Of a stretch of 64,000 nucleotides of DNA, positions 15,405 to 23,835 are shown piece by piece. The translations under genes were made by a program, and so were the position numbers. This DNA is from Latilactobacillus sakei subsp. sakei DSM 20017 = JCM 1157 (GTDB taxonomy: Bacteria > Bacillota > Bacilli > Lactobacillales > Lactobacillaceae): positions 1,488,001 through 1,552,000 of the forward strand of contig NZ_AP017929.1 in assembly GCF_002370355.1 (NCBI RefSeq). Reading direction: 5' to 3'. The notes under the pieces were generated by a model. That model was not told the DNA's origin and did not search any database. It saw only the letters and a list, made by a program, of their open reading frames with translations. How positions within the stretch are numbered: position 1 is the first letter of the stretch; the number at the start of each line of letters is the position of its first letter.

Positions 15405-16166
15405 TTAGAAATGACGTTGTTTAAAGCACCAATTACCAAGCCATAGAAAGAATAGTACATAACTAAGGGTTCCAAGTAATAATTGACCTGTCGTTAGTTG
15501 TGTCAACTTGTGGTAAACGGGATAATTTGCGTATTGGAACGTCAGATTTAACATATTGAGTGGATTCCATTTGAGCCAACTACCGAATTGTGGGTGCTCA
15601 TGAAGTAATATGCTTGAGAGTGACTGTCCCATGAATACGATTGTGATACTCGTCGTGATGACCACGGCGTTATTCGTCAGCAAACAGGACAGTAAGAATA
15701 AGAATCCAATCAGCATGAGCGACATCCCGAGATCAATTGTGGCGGTCATGATGGTGTTCATGAGTAAACTTTGGTGATACAGATAATGTGTTAACCAATT
15801 TGCGTGCCCCCCAATCGCCAGTGTGTTGAACAAGATTGTGAGCCCTAATGCGAATAGATGCAATGCAATATTGTAGCCAAAGAGAACAACGAATTTAGCT
15901 AAATAAATGGTCCGCCGATTTGGTGTTTTGTAAAGTAGCGTTAAGATGGTATGATGCTGAAATTCCATTGAGAAAAGCGTCGCACCAACGATAATCAACA
16001 CGAGTAAAATCCACTGACTCGACCCAAAATTGGCCATCACCAACCAATAAGAATCGTCGAAGGTTATAGGCATCAGGAGCATTAAACCCACGATAATCGC
16101 AGGTGCGAACCACGTTAATTTTTTGTGCAACAGTTTGTAATATTCTTGAGATAGTGCCGCTTGCAT
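15405..16166 (-). CDS. ABC-2 type permease, first of a paralogous pair
   Basis: 253 residues with about six membrane helices. It resembles the adjacent gene upstream across its whole length: both begin MQ-x-x-LSQE-W/Y-YK, share the M-E-x-Q-H-x-T motif (residues about 67-72) and the WNPLNMLNL/WQPLNMLNL segment, and end with a W-x-F-K tail. Two such permeases with one ATPase match LanE/LanG- or BcrB-like transporters that protect against peptide antibiotics; this is family inference. ATG 16166 follows AAAGGGG at 8 bases. Third gene of the ATPase-permease-permease operon. Confidence 0.82.
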   Translation of the reverse strand: MQAALSQEYYKLLHKKLTWFAPAIIVGLMLLMPITFDDSYWLVMANFGSSQWILLVLIIVGATLFSMEFQHHTILTLLYKTPNRRTIYLAKFVVLFGYNIALHLFALGLTILFNTLAIGGHANWLTHYLYHQSLLMNTIMTATIDLGMSLMLIGFLFLLSCLLTNNAVVITTSITIVFMGQSLSSILLHEHPQFGSWLKWNPLNMLNLTFQYANYPVYHKLTQLTTGQLLLGTLSYVLFFLWLGNWCFKQRHF

Positions 16167-16181
16167 ATGAATCGCCCCTTT

Positions 16182-16925
16182 CTAAACTCGTTTGTGTTTG
16201 AAGCGCCAATAACCAATTGCTAGGAAAAAGCCACTATAGCCGATAATCCCCGCGAGTAGTTGCGAATTACTTAAATAAGTGTCTTTTTGATAGCTTGGAT
16301 CTGGTAGTTGCGCCATCAAGTTGAGCATATTTAACGGTTGCCACTTCAGGATATTGACTAATATCGGACTACTAGAGCCGATTGTGAGACTGGCAATTCC
16401 TTGCCCGGTAAAAATTAGAATCAGACCAAGGCAAATGACTACCGTATTCACTGGGAAAAGACACGATAGTAGTAAAATAATTGTCAACAGCAAGATTCCG
16501 ACTAAGCATGTGCCTGCCATCCCGACAACCAAGTGACTGAATAGCCGCTCACTTTGCCAACTCAGTTGTGAGGCAAGAGTCGTTTTTAGCAGAACTGTGA
16601 ATAACAAACTAAGTGTGGTAAGCACACCAGTGTAGAGAGTGAGAATCAACAACTTAGCGAGATAAATTGACCACCGATAAGTGTGACGATACAAAAGCGT
16701 TCGGATTGTAGTGTGTTGGTCTTCCATAATCATAAAATTAGCACCGATAATAACGATGATCATCAACAACCACTGTGGTGTCTTGAATCCCGTAATGATC
16801 GCGGTGCGAGTAACGGGAACTGAAATGGCCATGATGAACATTAAGCTTAGGAGCGCTAGAATTCCCATTAGTGGCCCTTTTTGGTGGCGAAATTTATACC
16901 ATTCTTGGCTTAAGCTAGTTTGCAT
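16182..16925 (-). CDS. ABC-2 type permease, second of a paralogous pair
   Basis: About 247 residues and six helices, paralogous to the permease immediately downstream. The start at ATG 16925 (MQTSLSQEWYK) is chosen because it aligns exactly with the paralogue start and has GGGTGG 8 bases upstream; longer in-frame forms begin inside the ATPase gene. The 11-base overlap with the ATPase end indicates translational coupling. Together with that ATPase it should form a heteromeric exporter or immunity transporter. Confidence 0.82.
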   Translation of the reverse strand: MQTSLSQEWYKFRHQKGPLMGILALLSLMFIMAISVPVTRTAIITGFKTPQWLLMIIVIIGANFMIMEDQHTTIRTLLYRHTYRWSIYLAKLLILTLYTGVLTTLSLLFTVLLKTTLASQLSWQSERLFSHLVVGMAGTCLVGILLLTIILLLSCLFPVNTVVICLGLILIFTGQGIASLTIGSSSPILVNILKWQPLNMLNLMAQLPDPSYQKDTYLSNSQLLAGIIGYSGFFLAIGYWRFKHKRV

Positions 16926-17802
16926 GTTCATCGCCACCCTTTTCGTGGAGTAATTGGACAATTCGTTGTTCGAAGCTAATTTGTTCAGGAATCAATGCTT
17001 TGAATTGAATCTGCTGGTCGAAGCACAAGGTTTGCGCCGTGTAGAGCACCGTTTGAGAAATGTTTAGATAGCCAGCATCCTGCTCAAACGGAATTTGATG
17101 GTCAGTTAATAAAGTCAGAGTTTGCGCCATATCAGTGGTTTGAAGGCGATAACGTTGTGCGGTTACTTGATTAAACGTTGCGATTGGTTGGTTCAGGCGC
17201 ACTTGCCCGTTATTAATGATAATCACATCGGTAACGACTTTTTCGAGTTCACTGAGAATGTGACTCGCAATTAAAAAGGCCGTTCCCTGTTGCGCATATT
17301 GTTGAATGATTTGCCGAACCAAAATGGTTGCGTCGATATCTAAGCCATTCATTGGCTCATCCAAGATGACTAATTGGGGGTGATTTAATAAAGCAAGTGC
17401 AATTCCGAGCTTTTGTTTCATCCCGAGTGAATAGCCTTTAGCTTTACGGTTGATATAAGGTGTCATTTCGAGTTGGGTGACAATCGCTTGCAGGTCCGCT
17501 TCATCTTGGGCATATAACGCGAGATTTTGATAGCCCATTAGAAACGGATAAAGTGCGGGATGTTCGATCAACGCTCCAACAGACTTTAAACCCGTATGAT
17601 TGGTTTCGGTCACGGATTGATTATCAATTGTGACTGTCCCGGAAAATGGCATCAGTCCCAGAATTGTTTTCATAATGGTTGTTTTACCAGCACCATTGGG
17701 ACCGATTAAGCCGACGATGGCACCGGGTTGCACTTCGAGTGAAACAGCGTTAATAATTTGGCGGTGTTTAATCCAAACATTGATATCGGTTATTTTAAGC
17801 AT
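16915..17802 (-). CDS. ABC transporter ATPase (BcrA/LanF-like)
   Basis: 295 residues. Walker A GPNGAGKTT (about 35-43), signature YSLGMKQKLG (about 124-133), Walker B LVILDEPMNGLD (about 145-156) and the H-loop ASHIL are present. The SLGMKQ signature and the NGLD D-loop are characteristic of the BcrA/NukF/LanF branch involved in bacitracin or lantibiotic self-protection. ATG 17802 has AGGAGG 6 bases upstream. First gene of the three-gene operon. No regulatory gene is directly attached, unlike the neighbouring GntR-linked cluster. Confidence 0.9.
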   Translation of the reverse strand: MLKITDINVWIKHRQIINAVSLEVQPGAIVGLIGPNGAGKTTIMKTILGLMPFSGTVTIDNQSVTETNHTGLKSVGALIEHPALYPFLMGYQNLALYAQDEADLQAIVTQLEMTPYINRKAKGYSLGMKQKLGIALALLNHPQLVILDEPMNGLDIDATILVRQIIQQYAQQGTAFLIASHILSELEKVVTDVIIINNGQVRLNQPIATFNQVTAQRYRLQTTDMAQTLTLLTDHQIPFEQDAGYLNISQTVLYTAQTLCFDQQIQFKALIPEQISFEQRIVQLLHEKGGDEHAN

Positions 17803-17824
17803 CAGTTTCCTCCTAATTTTAGAC

Positions 17825-17876
17825 AAAAAAAGCCCCTAGTAATACACATCAAAATTGATTAATGATTACTAAGGGC
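17825..17876 (-). terminator. Terminator after the CPBP protease gene
   Basis: The minus-strand stem GCCC-TTAGTAAT/ATTACTA-GGGGC (17865-17876 with 17832-17843) with a long loop is followed by a run of seven T. It separates the CPBP/GntR cluster from the BcrA-like operon. Confidence 0.8.
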
Positions 17877-17889
17877 AATTCAATAAAAT

Positions 17890-18729
17890 TTAAAACATGG
17901 CGCGCCTAGAATTGCGTGTTGCAAAATAGATGTAGCCAAGGATGATTATCAAGGTAATCATTGTGATTAGGCTGCAATCCGCACCATATTCCCCACCTGT
18001 CATTAAACGGTTGGGTTGGTTGAGTAAGTACTGAATCGGCCAGTCATTGCTAGTGTGAACACGGATTGGAATGACTGATGTTAAGACATTATAGCCAGCA
18101 TGTAAAACAATACCGGCCCATAATGTTTGATACCATCTTGAAGTCAACCAGAATAATGCTCCTGCCAGCGTACCAGCGATGATTAGTTGAACGGCACTCC
18201 AGAAATCAAGGACGCCGTTGAGCAGATGGGTTAGACCAAATAGTAGTGACGAGCCGATTAAACCGATCCGTGCGCCATATGCCTTAGTTAGACGTTGACT
18301 AATCAAGCCGCGGAAAATATATTCTTCGACAATTGGCGCGGCAATTCCAGCTAAGAGTAAAGTGGCTAACAGATTCAATGTGACATTCAGATGATTGATT
18401 GTTGGCCAAACAATTCGTCCAGGGACAACCAAGAAGAATGTTAAATCAATCAACAGAACCCAAATTACTGGCCAGATGAAAAATTGTGGTTTGAGGTTTG
18501 GTCGCCAAGTGAATAAAGCAACTGTTTCATGAAAGTAGTGTCGGTTTAACCAGTTGATTAAGCCGTAAAAGACTAATAAATATAGCACTGGTGAATACAC
18601 CGTTTGAATGATTCTAAAGGTGGGATGACTGGCCCAGCTAGGTAAACTAAACCCGGCAATTAATTGAGTTACTAGAATGACTGCTAAAGCAATCACAACC
18701 TCACTACTGACCTTTAATAAACGCCGCAT
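17890..18729 (-). CDS. CPBP-family intramembrane metalloprotease (CAAX protease-like)
   Basis: About 279 residues and eight hydrophobic segments. Family motifs are complete: EEYIFRG (about 133-139), FGLTH (about 163-167) and HAGYN (about 210-214), supplying the catalytic Glu pair and His ligands. Bacterial CPBP proteins are often linked to bacteriocin self-immunity or peptide maturation. It lies 15 bases downstream of an ABC permease in the GntR-regulated cluster, which supports such a role without proving it. The start is ATG 18729, with GTG 18738 as an alternative; neither has a strong ribosome site. Confidence 0.85.
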   Translation of the reverse strand: MRRLLKVSSEVVIALAVILVTQLIAGFSLPSWASHPTFRIIQTVYSPVLYLLVFYGLINWLNRHYFHETVALFTWRPNLKPQFFIWPVIWVLLIDLTFFLVVPGRIVWPTINHLNVTLNLLATLLLAGIAAPIVEEYIFRGLISQRLTKAYGARIGLIGSSLLFGLTHLLNGVLDFWSAVQLIIAGTLAGALFWLTSRWYQTLWAGIVLHAGYNVLTSVIPIRVHTSNDWPIQYLLNQPNRLMTGGEYGADCSLITMITLIIILGYIYFATRNSRRAMF

Positions 18730-18744
18730 GTGAGCCACTTCTTT

Positions 18745-19491
18745 CTATCGAGCGAATTTTTTTAATCTAAACGTAATCCGTCTAGTTTGCATGAAGTGTT
18801 GGCAAATGCCAGCGATGATGAGTGGTGCAACAATACTGGTCAAGGTGCTAATCCAAAAATTTGGCTGATCGAAGGTAATTTTAATCGCCGATACGACATT
18901 CGCTTGTTCGAAATTAACGAAGAAATAATCGGTCCAATCTGGAAGCATGCGCGTAATGATTGGTGTGATATAACGTTCATAAACCGTGGCGATAATTAAC
19001 CATGCTGCAAATAGGAAAACCCAGGCTTTGCGTTCAAATAAGGTAATGAAGCTACTGATTGCAAGACCTTGGGCAATGAAAGTCCATACGACAAGAATAA
19101 ATGCCACGGTAATGTGTGGATCTAACAGGTTAATTTTAATACCGGCAAATATTTGATTATGAATCGCGATTGGATATAAGATTGCAAACGTCACCAGTTG
19201 ACTACTAAAGAGACTAACTAATTGTGTTAGGAAGCTAATTTTTCTCGGAATCCCATTTAAAATGGCAAAATTAAAAGCTTTTCGAGTGGTTGTAAATGAC
19301 TGAACGATCAATGTGATTTGGCTCAGGAATAAGAAACCAGTCACAATTGTGAGACCAAAGTTGCCAAAGTCAATGCCCTTCTTTATGAAGATAAGGGCAA
19401 CGACAACCATTCCACCGAAAAATCCTACGGCAACCATCGCCAGTGTTTTCCAAATGGCGGTCAGGCGGTACCGCATCATTGCATTAAACAT
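18745..19491 (-). CDS. ABC transporter permease of the GntR-linked cluster
   Basis: About 248 residues with six or more membrane helices and little other sequence character. It begins inside the end of the ATPase gene (overlap 19484-19491), indicating coupled translation and a joint complex. ATG 19491 is 8 bases after AAGGAAG. The arrangement GntR-ATPase-permease resembles the ytrA-ytrB family of cell-wall-antibiotic-responsive operons. The substrate is unknown. Confidence 0.8.
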   Translation of the reverse strand: MFNAMMRYRLTAIWKTLAMVAVGFFGGMVVVALIFIKKGIDFGNFGLTIVTGFLFLSQITLIVQSFTTTRKAFNFAILNGIPRKISFLTQLVSLFSSQLVTFAILYPIAIHNQIFAGIKINLLDPHITVAFILVVWTFIAQGLAISSFITLFERKAWVFLFAAWLIIATVYERYITPIITRMLPDWTDYFFVNFEQANVVSAIKITFDQPNFWISTLTSIVAPLIIAGICQHFMQTRRITFRLKKFAR

Positions 19492-20356
19492 GTGCTTCAC
19501 TTCCTTTGTTCGTTAATTTAATGAAGGTTTCTTGTAAATCGATATGTTCAATTGTTAGACGATCCGGAATAATCCGTTCTGTCGGTAACGTATCATAAAG
19601 ATAAACCGTATATAACGTCCCCATTTGTTGGCTATCTAAGATATTTAAGTCGGTACAGTATTTTCGGACGAGTTCTTCGGGACCGCTGACACGGTAACTC
19701 TTAGCGAGGACGTTTTCCAAATCATCATCGACGATTAATTGGGTGTCATTTAAGACCAAGACGTGTTCGACTAAGGTCGCGATTTCTTCGATGATATGAG
19801 TCGCAACGACAAATGTTCGTGGTCGACTCTCATAGGCTTGCAAAATGTACCGGTATAAGAGACTACGGTAGTTAGCATCCAGTCCAAGCACTGGTTCATC
19901 TAGAAAAACATATTCCGCTGGGACACAAAGCGCGACAATTGTTTTAAAAATCGTCCGGTAGCCGGTTGAAAGTTGATTGAGCTTCTTTTTCGGACTCAAG
20001 TCAAACGCAGTCAGCATTTCTTCGGCTAATTCATGATCAAATGACCCTTGAAGTAAGGCGGTATTCTTAATAATTGTCTTTAATTTATCATCTTTATTGA
20101 AGAGATTGATTTCCGACATCAAGTAAATCGTTTGTAACGGATGATCGCGACCGGTTAAGACCGTATCGCCCCATTTGATCTCACCCAGGGATGCGGTTTG
20201 ATGGTTGGCCAGAATACTTAATAAAGTACTCTTACCCACCCCGTTGCGGCCGAGTAATCCGTAAATCGTATTGGGCTTAAGCGTTAAGTTGATGTCATCG
20301 AGGACGACTTGGTTTCCGAATTGTTTAATCAATTGTGTGGTTTGTAAGTTAGGCAT
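19484..20356 (-). CDS. ABC transporter ATPase (YtrB-like)
   Basis: 290 residues. Walker A GRNGVGKST (about 36-44) and Walker B YVFLDEPVLGLD (about 149-160) are clear. The signature is degenerate, LSTGYRTIFK instead of LSGGQ, which is usual in YtrB-type ATPases linked to GntR regulators. H-loop His lies in VATHIIEE. The gene overlaps the regulator upstream by 8 bases and the permease downstream by 8 bases, so the three are translated as a unit. Confidence 0.9.
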   Translation of the reverse strand: MPNLQTTQLIKQFGNQVVLDDINLTLKPNTIYGLLGRNGVGKSTLLSILANHQTASLGEIKWGDTVLTGRDHPLQTIYLMSEINLFNKDDKLKTIIKNTALLQGSFDHELAEEMLTAFDLSPKKKLNQLSTGYRTIFKTIVALCVPAEYVFLDEPVLGLDANYRSLLYRYILQAYESRPRTFVVATHIIEEIATLVEHVLVLNDTQLIVDDDLENVLAKSYRVSGPEELVRKYCTDLNILDSQQMGTLYTVYLYDTLPTERIIPDRLTIEHIDLQETFIKLTNKGSEAHV

Positions 20357-20720
20357 GGTCGTAGCCCCTTTCGATCAGTGCAATCAGATCATTTTTAGAT
20401 AAGTTCAGTTGTTGTGCTTCAGTGATGAATTGGGCAACATAGTGTTCAAAAAATTCTGATTGCCGTTTTTCAGTAATTTGTGCGGGTGCGCTTGGTGTGA
20501 CAAACATGCCGAGTCCTCTTTTCTTTTCGATTAAGCCGCTGGCAACCAGTTGATTCATGCCTTTGAGTACCGTGGCTGGATTGATGTTGAATTGTCTGGA
20601 AATTTCAGTTGTCGATGGTACTTGACTACCGGGGGGAAAGACCCCTGTAAAAATGCCCTCTTCAATCTGTTCGGCGATCTGCCGATAGAGTGGTGAATCG
20701 TTATTAAATTCAAAAAGCAT
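20349..20720 (-). CDS. GntR-family regulator (YtrA subfamily)
   Basis: 123 residues: an N-terminal winged helix of GntR type (SPLYRQIAEQIEEGIFTGVF, then PPGSQVPSTTEISRQFNINP and ATVLKGMNQLVASGLIEKKR) and a short helical tail of about 45 residues, as in YtrA. YtrA proteins repress their own ABC operon and respond to cell-wall stress. The ATG at 20720 follows AAGGTG with 6-base spacing. Palindromic elements overlap its promoter at 20750-20794. Confidence 0.9.
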   Translation of the reverse strand: MLFEFNNDSPLYRQIAEQIEEGIFTGVFPPGSQVPSTTEISRQFNINPATVLKGMNQLVASGLIEKKRGLGMFVTPSAPAQITEKRQSEFFEHYVAQFITEAQQLNLSKNDLIALIERGYDHA

Positions 20721-20749
20721 CCGGAACACCTTCGTTTCGTTGATTGGTT

Positions 20750-20794
20750 AGTTACTTATGTAGTTAACTATAACACTAACGCGTTAAAGTGCAA
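20750..20794 (-). promoter_or_regulatory. Promoter and operator of the GntR-ABC-CPBP operon
   Basis: Minus-strand TTGCAC (20789-20794), 16 bases, TATAGT (20767-20772). The -10 and start region lie in an imperfect palindrome with AGTTA/TAACT ends (20750-20769). The spacer contains TAACGCGTTA (20777-20786), a perfect 10-bp palindrome. Both are candidate binding sites for the GntR protein. Confidence 0.6.
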
Positions 20795-20805
20795 GTCTTA
20801 CAGTT

Positions 20806-20860
20806 AAACATTTGATTTTAAGGATATATTTAGCTATTATGTACTTATAATCAAATGTTT
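20806..20860 (+). promoter_or_regulatory. Spaced 12-bp inverted repeat at the satD promoter
   Basis: AAACATTTGATT (20806-20817) and its exact reverse complement AATCAAATGTTT (20849-20860) are 31 bases apart. The right arm overlaps a TATAAT -10 (20846-20851). The centre-to-centre distance of 43 bases is about four helical turns, which would suit a regulator that loops DNA. No regulator candidate is known. Confidence 0.5.
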
Positions 20861-20877
20861 TCCAAAGGAGGTTCATT

Positions 20878-21681
20878 ATGCAAGCTGCTTATTGTTTTAT
20901 CGATTTAGTTGGTAGTCGAACGAATTTTGCCGATCAAACGCAAGTTTTAACGTTATTACAGCACCTGCAGAAAAAACTGAATGATCGTTTCCCGGATTTA
21001 CTCACCCCTTTCATGGTAAAAGATGGTGATGGGTTATTAGGTGGTTTTCAAGCGGCAGACCAAGCGCAATTGGCAGATTTATTTATTTTCTGTAATGCCT
21101 ATTTGCGCAGTGTGGCTTTTAGACAATTTTGGGAACCGCTTTTTGGGTCAGTAGACCTTCCTGAATTCTATTTTGGCGTTGGTTTAGGAAAACTAGTTAC
21201 AGTTGAAAAGGCAGATTATCAGGATGTTAATCGCGTAAATGGTTCGGCAATTGTTAATGCCTTAACTGCGGTTGATCAGGCAAAACGCCTAATGCAAGGC
21301 GCAACTTTACCCCTCGGTTATCCATTTTCAACCTCTCTTTTTAAGTGGCAATTAGTCACTGATCAGGCTGCAGAAACCGCTAATGGCATTAGTGCCCTTT
21401 TTTATTTAATTTATGAACGGCTATTAAACACGAAGCTGCGAAAAGAGACGTTTGCTCTACTTTATGCGCAACCGAACTTGAAACGTTATGAGCTGGCTCA
21501 AATTTTATGGGAAGCATATGGTAATCTGACTTATCAGGTGGATTATACGCAGCAAAAAGAGCGTGCTGTCGCTTCTAGTAAGATCAGTCGGTTGCTCAAT
21601 CAGATGGATTATCCGCTCATTGAGCAGACGTTAACAACGGTTCGAGCGCAACTAATGAGTTTGACGGAGGTGAACGCATGA
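20878..21681 (+). CDS. SatD-family protein
   Basis: A 267-residue soluble protein. The N-terminus AYCFIDLVGSRTN and the following FMVKDGDGLLGGFQ segment (about residues 45-58) fit the SatD family, which recalls a nucleotide-cyclase-like fold. A C-terminal region with KRYELAQILWEAYGNLTYQV resembles a small helical domain. In streptococci satD lies in the acid-tolerance sat locus with satE; the biochemical role is unknown. ATG 20878 follows AAAGGAGG. It overlaps the DUF3307 gene by 4 bases. Confidence 0.75.
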   Translation: MQAAYCFIDLVGSRTNFADQTQVLTLLQHLQKKLNDRFPDLLTPFMVKDGDGLLGGFQAADQAQLADLFIFCNAYLRSVAFRQFWEPLFGSVDLPEFYFGVGLGKLVTVEKADYQDVNRVNGSAIVNALTAVDQAKRLMQGATLPLGYPFSTSLFKWQLVTDQAAETANGISALFYLIYERLLNTKLRKETFALLYAQPNLKRYELAQILWEAYGNLTYQVDYTQQKERAVASSKISRLLNQMDYPLIEQTLTTVRAQLMSLTEVNA

Positions 21682-22433
21682 CGTTATTTGCGATTTTGCT
21701 ATTGGCCCATTTCTGGACGGATTTTTTAATCCAATCCGATCAGATGGCCCGATGCAAACGCTCAACGAAATTGGCGGTTAAATGGTATCCCTTATTGGGG
21801 CACGCGTTGACGCAAGTGCCAATGGTAGTTGGCATCTGGTTAATCGGAACGCTACTGCGTGTTGCAAACTGGCCTTTTCTTGAAACGTTCGGCATTAGTT
21901 TAATAATCGTTGTGCTAACGCATTGGCTAATCGATGTCACTAAGCAGAATTGCCAACCCATTTTGAAACGTGCATTACGCTTAAAACCCAATCAAGTCCC
22001 TCTAATCAGTTACGTTTTAGATCAGGTTTTGCATTTAGTTGTGATTGTCATTGTTAGTGAATTATCAGGGACTAATTGGCAGTCAACTACGATTAGTCGG
22101 TGGTTATTAGCCGCAAGTGTGATAATTGCGACATTATATTTTGCCGATTATTTCATCAGCTTATTTTTAAAAAGCTTAGATTTAAATGTGGAACGACTAC
22201 CAGACCGAGCACAACTGGGTCGGCACATCGGTCGCTTAGAACGTTTGGCGATTCTGTTATTATGCTATACCAATAACGTTGCGAGTATCGCGGTCGTCGT
22301 CGCAATCAAAGCCCTCACACGGTTTCGCGCCATTGAAGCCAATGAACATCATTTTGCAGAATACTACTTAATTGGTAGTTTATTAAGTCTTATCTTTGGT
22401 TGCTTAGGTGGTTATTTACTTAAACTCATTTAA
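21678..22433 (+). CDS. DUF3307 membrane protein (SatE-like partner)
   Basis: 251 residues with about six membrane helices. The family hallmark LLLAHFWTDFLIQSD-x-MA is at the N-terminus, and LTHWLIDVTKQ with conserved His and Asp lies near residues 80-90. It is translated together with the SatD-like gene (ATGA-type overlap, ribosome site GGAGGTG). SatD and a DUF3307 protein occur as a pair in many Firmicutes, so they probably work together, but no reaction is established. Confidence 0.8.
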   Translation: MTLFAILLLAHFWTDFLIQSDQMARCKRSTKLAVKWYPLLGHALTQVPMVVGIWLIGTLLRVANWPFLETFGISLIIVVLTHWLIDVTKQNCQPILKRALRLKPNQVPLISYVLDQVLHLVVIVIVSELSGTNWQSTTISRWLLAASVIIATLYFADYFISLFLKSLDLNVERLPDRAQLGRHIGRLERLAILLLCYTNNVASIAVVVAIKALTRFRAIEANEHHFAEYYLIGSLLSLIFGCLGGYLLKLI

Positions 22434-22441
22434 AAATACAT

Positions 22442-22479
22442 AAAAAGCCGTCCGGATAAATTATCCGAACGGCTTTTTT
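22442..22479. terminator. Bidirectional terminator
   Basis: AAAAAGCCGT-CGGAT...ATCCG-ACGGCTTTTTT (22442-22479), a strong stem with A and T runs on the two sides. It ends both the satD operon and the converging adh/small-membrane-protein transcript. Confidence 0.9.
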
Positions 22480-22487
22480 GAGCTATA

Positions 22488-22643
22488 TTAGCGTGTTAGT
22501 CGCTGATGTCGATCAACGAAATAGTAAGTAAGACCATATATAAGAATCATAACTGGTCGGTAATCATTGAAAAATGGAATTTTAATCCAGAAGCTAAGCA
22601 GTAATAAAATGACAAAAATTAAACTAATTAACCGGAAAATCAT
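22488..22643 (-). CDS. Small membrane protein of 51 residues
   Basis: ATG 22643 lies 9 bases after GGAAGG; the frame reads MIFRLISLIFVILLLLSFWI, then KIPFFNDYRPVMILIYGLTY and a basic end YFVDRHQRLTR. It has one long hydrophobic helix and a second partial one, with a positive cytoplasmic tail. It starts 20 bases after the alcohol dehydrogenase stop on the same strand and ends at the shared terminator, so it is very likely co-transcribed with it. No family recognised. Confidence 0.65.
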   Translation of the reverse strand: MIFRLISLIFVILLLLSFWIKIPFFNDYRPVMILIYGLTYYFVDRHQRLTR

Positions 22644-22663
22644 GCAACCATTCCTTCCATTGA

Positions 22664-23704
22664 TTAATCGCTAATCACTAATAACGATTTAATAGCTTGG
22701 CGTTGATCCATTGCTTCATAAGCAGCTTGGATTTGATCCAATGTAAAGCGTTGCGTGAAGACCTTACCAGGATTGATTTCGCCCTTTAAAACAGAGTCGA
22801 GTAACCGTGCTTTATCATGGGTTGTGACTGCCGCAATCCCACCACGGAGGCCGATGTTCTTACGGAATAAGACGTTGGTATTCATTTCTGCCTTTTGCGG
22901 AATTCCAACGCGCCCAATAACAGCGCCCGCACCAGCAACAGCTACCGCTGTTGCAACGGATTGTTCAGTCCCTACACATTCTAAGACGGCGTTAGCCCCA
23001 GCGTTGTCAGTTAGCGCCATCACTTTTGCAACAGCTTCGTCCCCACGTTCAGCAACAATATCAGTTGCACCGAATTCTAGTGCTAGTTTTTGCCGATCTT
23101 CATGACGACTCATGGCGATAATCCGTTTTGCGCCTAATAATTTAGCACCGATTACACCACATAAACCAACTGCACCATCTCCCATGACGACCACTGTATC
23201 ACCAGGTTTAACTTCAGCTGAAACAGCGGCGTGATACCCAGTTGCCATAACGTCTGAAAGTGTTAAGAGGTTATTTAACATCTCGTCCGAATAATCAGCT
23301 GGTTGGCCAGGGATTTTAACCAAGCCCCAATTAGCATTGGTATAACGGAGGAATTCACCTTGATAACCACCATTGCCACCGCCTTCTTGGTTTGTACAAT
23401 CACCATCGAAGCCAGCTAAACAAGCAGCACAGTGTCCGCAACCATGCGTAAATGGGACAATTACAAAATCTCCAGCTTTAATATCAGTCACTGCTTCACC
23501 AACGGATTCAACAACACCGATTGCTTCATGTCCGACTAGTGATCCCGATTCGCGTTTTGAAAGGCCACGATACCACCATAAATCAGAGCCACAGACGCAA
23601 GCCCGAATAATCCGAATAACGGCATCTGTCTTCTTTTCGATTGTTGGTTTAGGTGCCTCAGTAATCACCATTTTTCCTGGTTCAATAAAAGTTGCTGCTT
23701 TCAT
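22664..23704 (-). CDS. Zinc-dependent alcohol dehydrogenase family protein
   Basis: 346 residues of the MDR superfamily. Catalytic zinc site: the Cys of CVCGSD (about 36-41) and GHE (58-60). Structural zinc: four Cys in CGHCAACLAGFDGDC (about 89-103). The NAD(P) Rossmann motif GDGAVG follows near 175. It oxidises or reduces alcohol/aldehyde pairs; the WWYRGLSKRESGS loop is typical of IMP-dehydrogenase-like YdjJ/Tdh relatives whose substrates are unknown. ATG 23704 has GGGGAG upstream. A -10-like TATAAT is visible about 45 bases upstream of the start. Confidence 0.9.
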   Translation of the reverse strand: MKAATFIEPGKMVITEAPKPTIEKKTDAVIRIIRACVCGSDLWWYRGLSKRESGSLVGHEAIGVVESVGEAVTDIKAGDFVIVPFTHGCGHCAACLAGFDGDCTNQEGGGNGGYQGEFLRYTNANWGLVKIPGQPADYSDEMLNNLLTLSDVMATGYHAAVSAEVKPGDTVVVMGDGAVGLCGVIGAKLLGAKRIIAMSRHEDRQKLALEFGATDIVAERGDEAVAKVMALTDNAGANAVLECVGTEQSVATAVAVAGAGAVIGRVGIPQKAEMNTNVLFRKNIGLRGGIAAVTTHDKARLLDSVLKGEINPGKVFTQRFTLDQIQAAYEAMDQRQAIKSLLVISD

Positions 23705-23835
23705 AAAAACATCTCCCCAAATTTTTTTGAACGTGTTTCTTCCTATTATATAGCGAAATTTCTAAACACAATTACAACTTATATAATTGATATCTCTACT
23801 ATACACCTTGAAGCTCACTTTAAGGCAAGCCTTTT

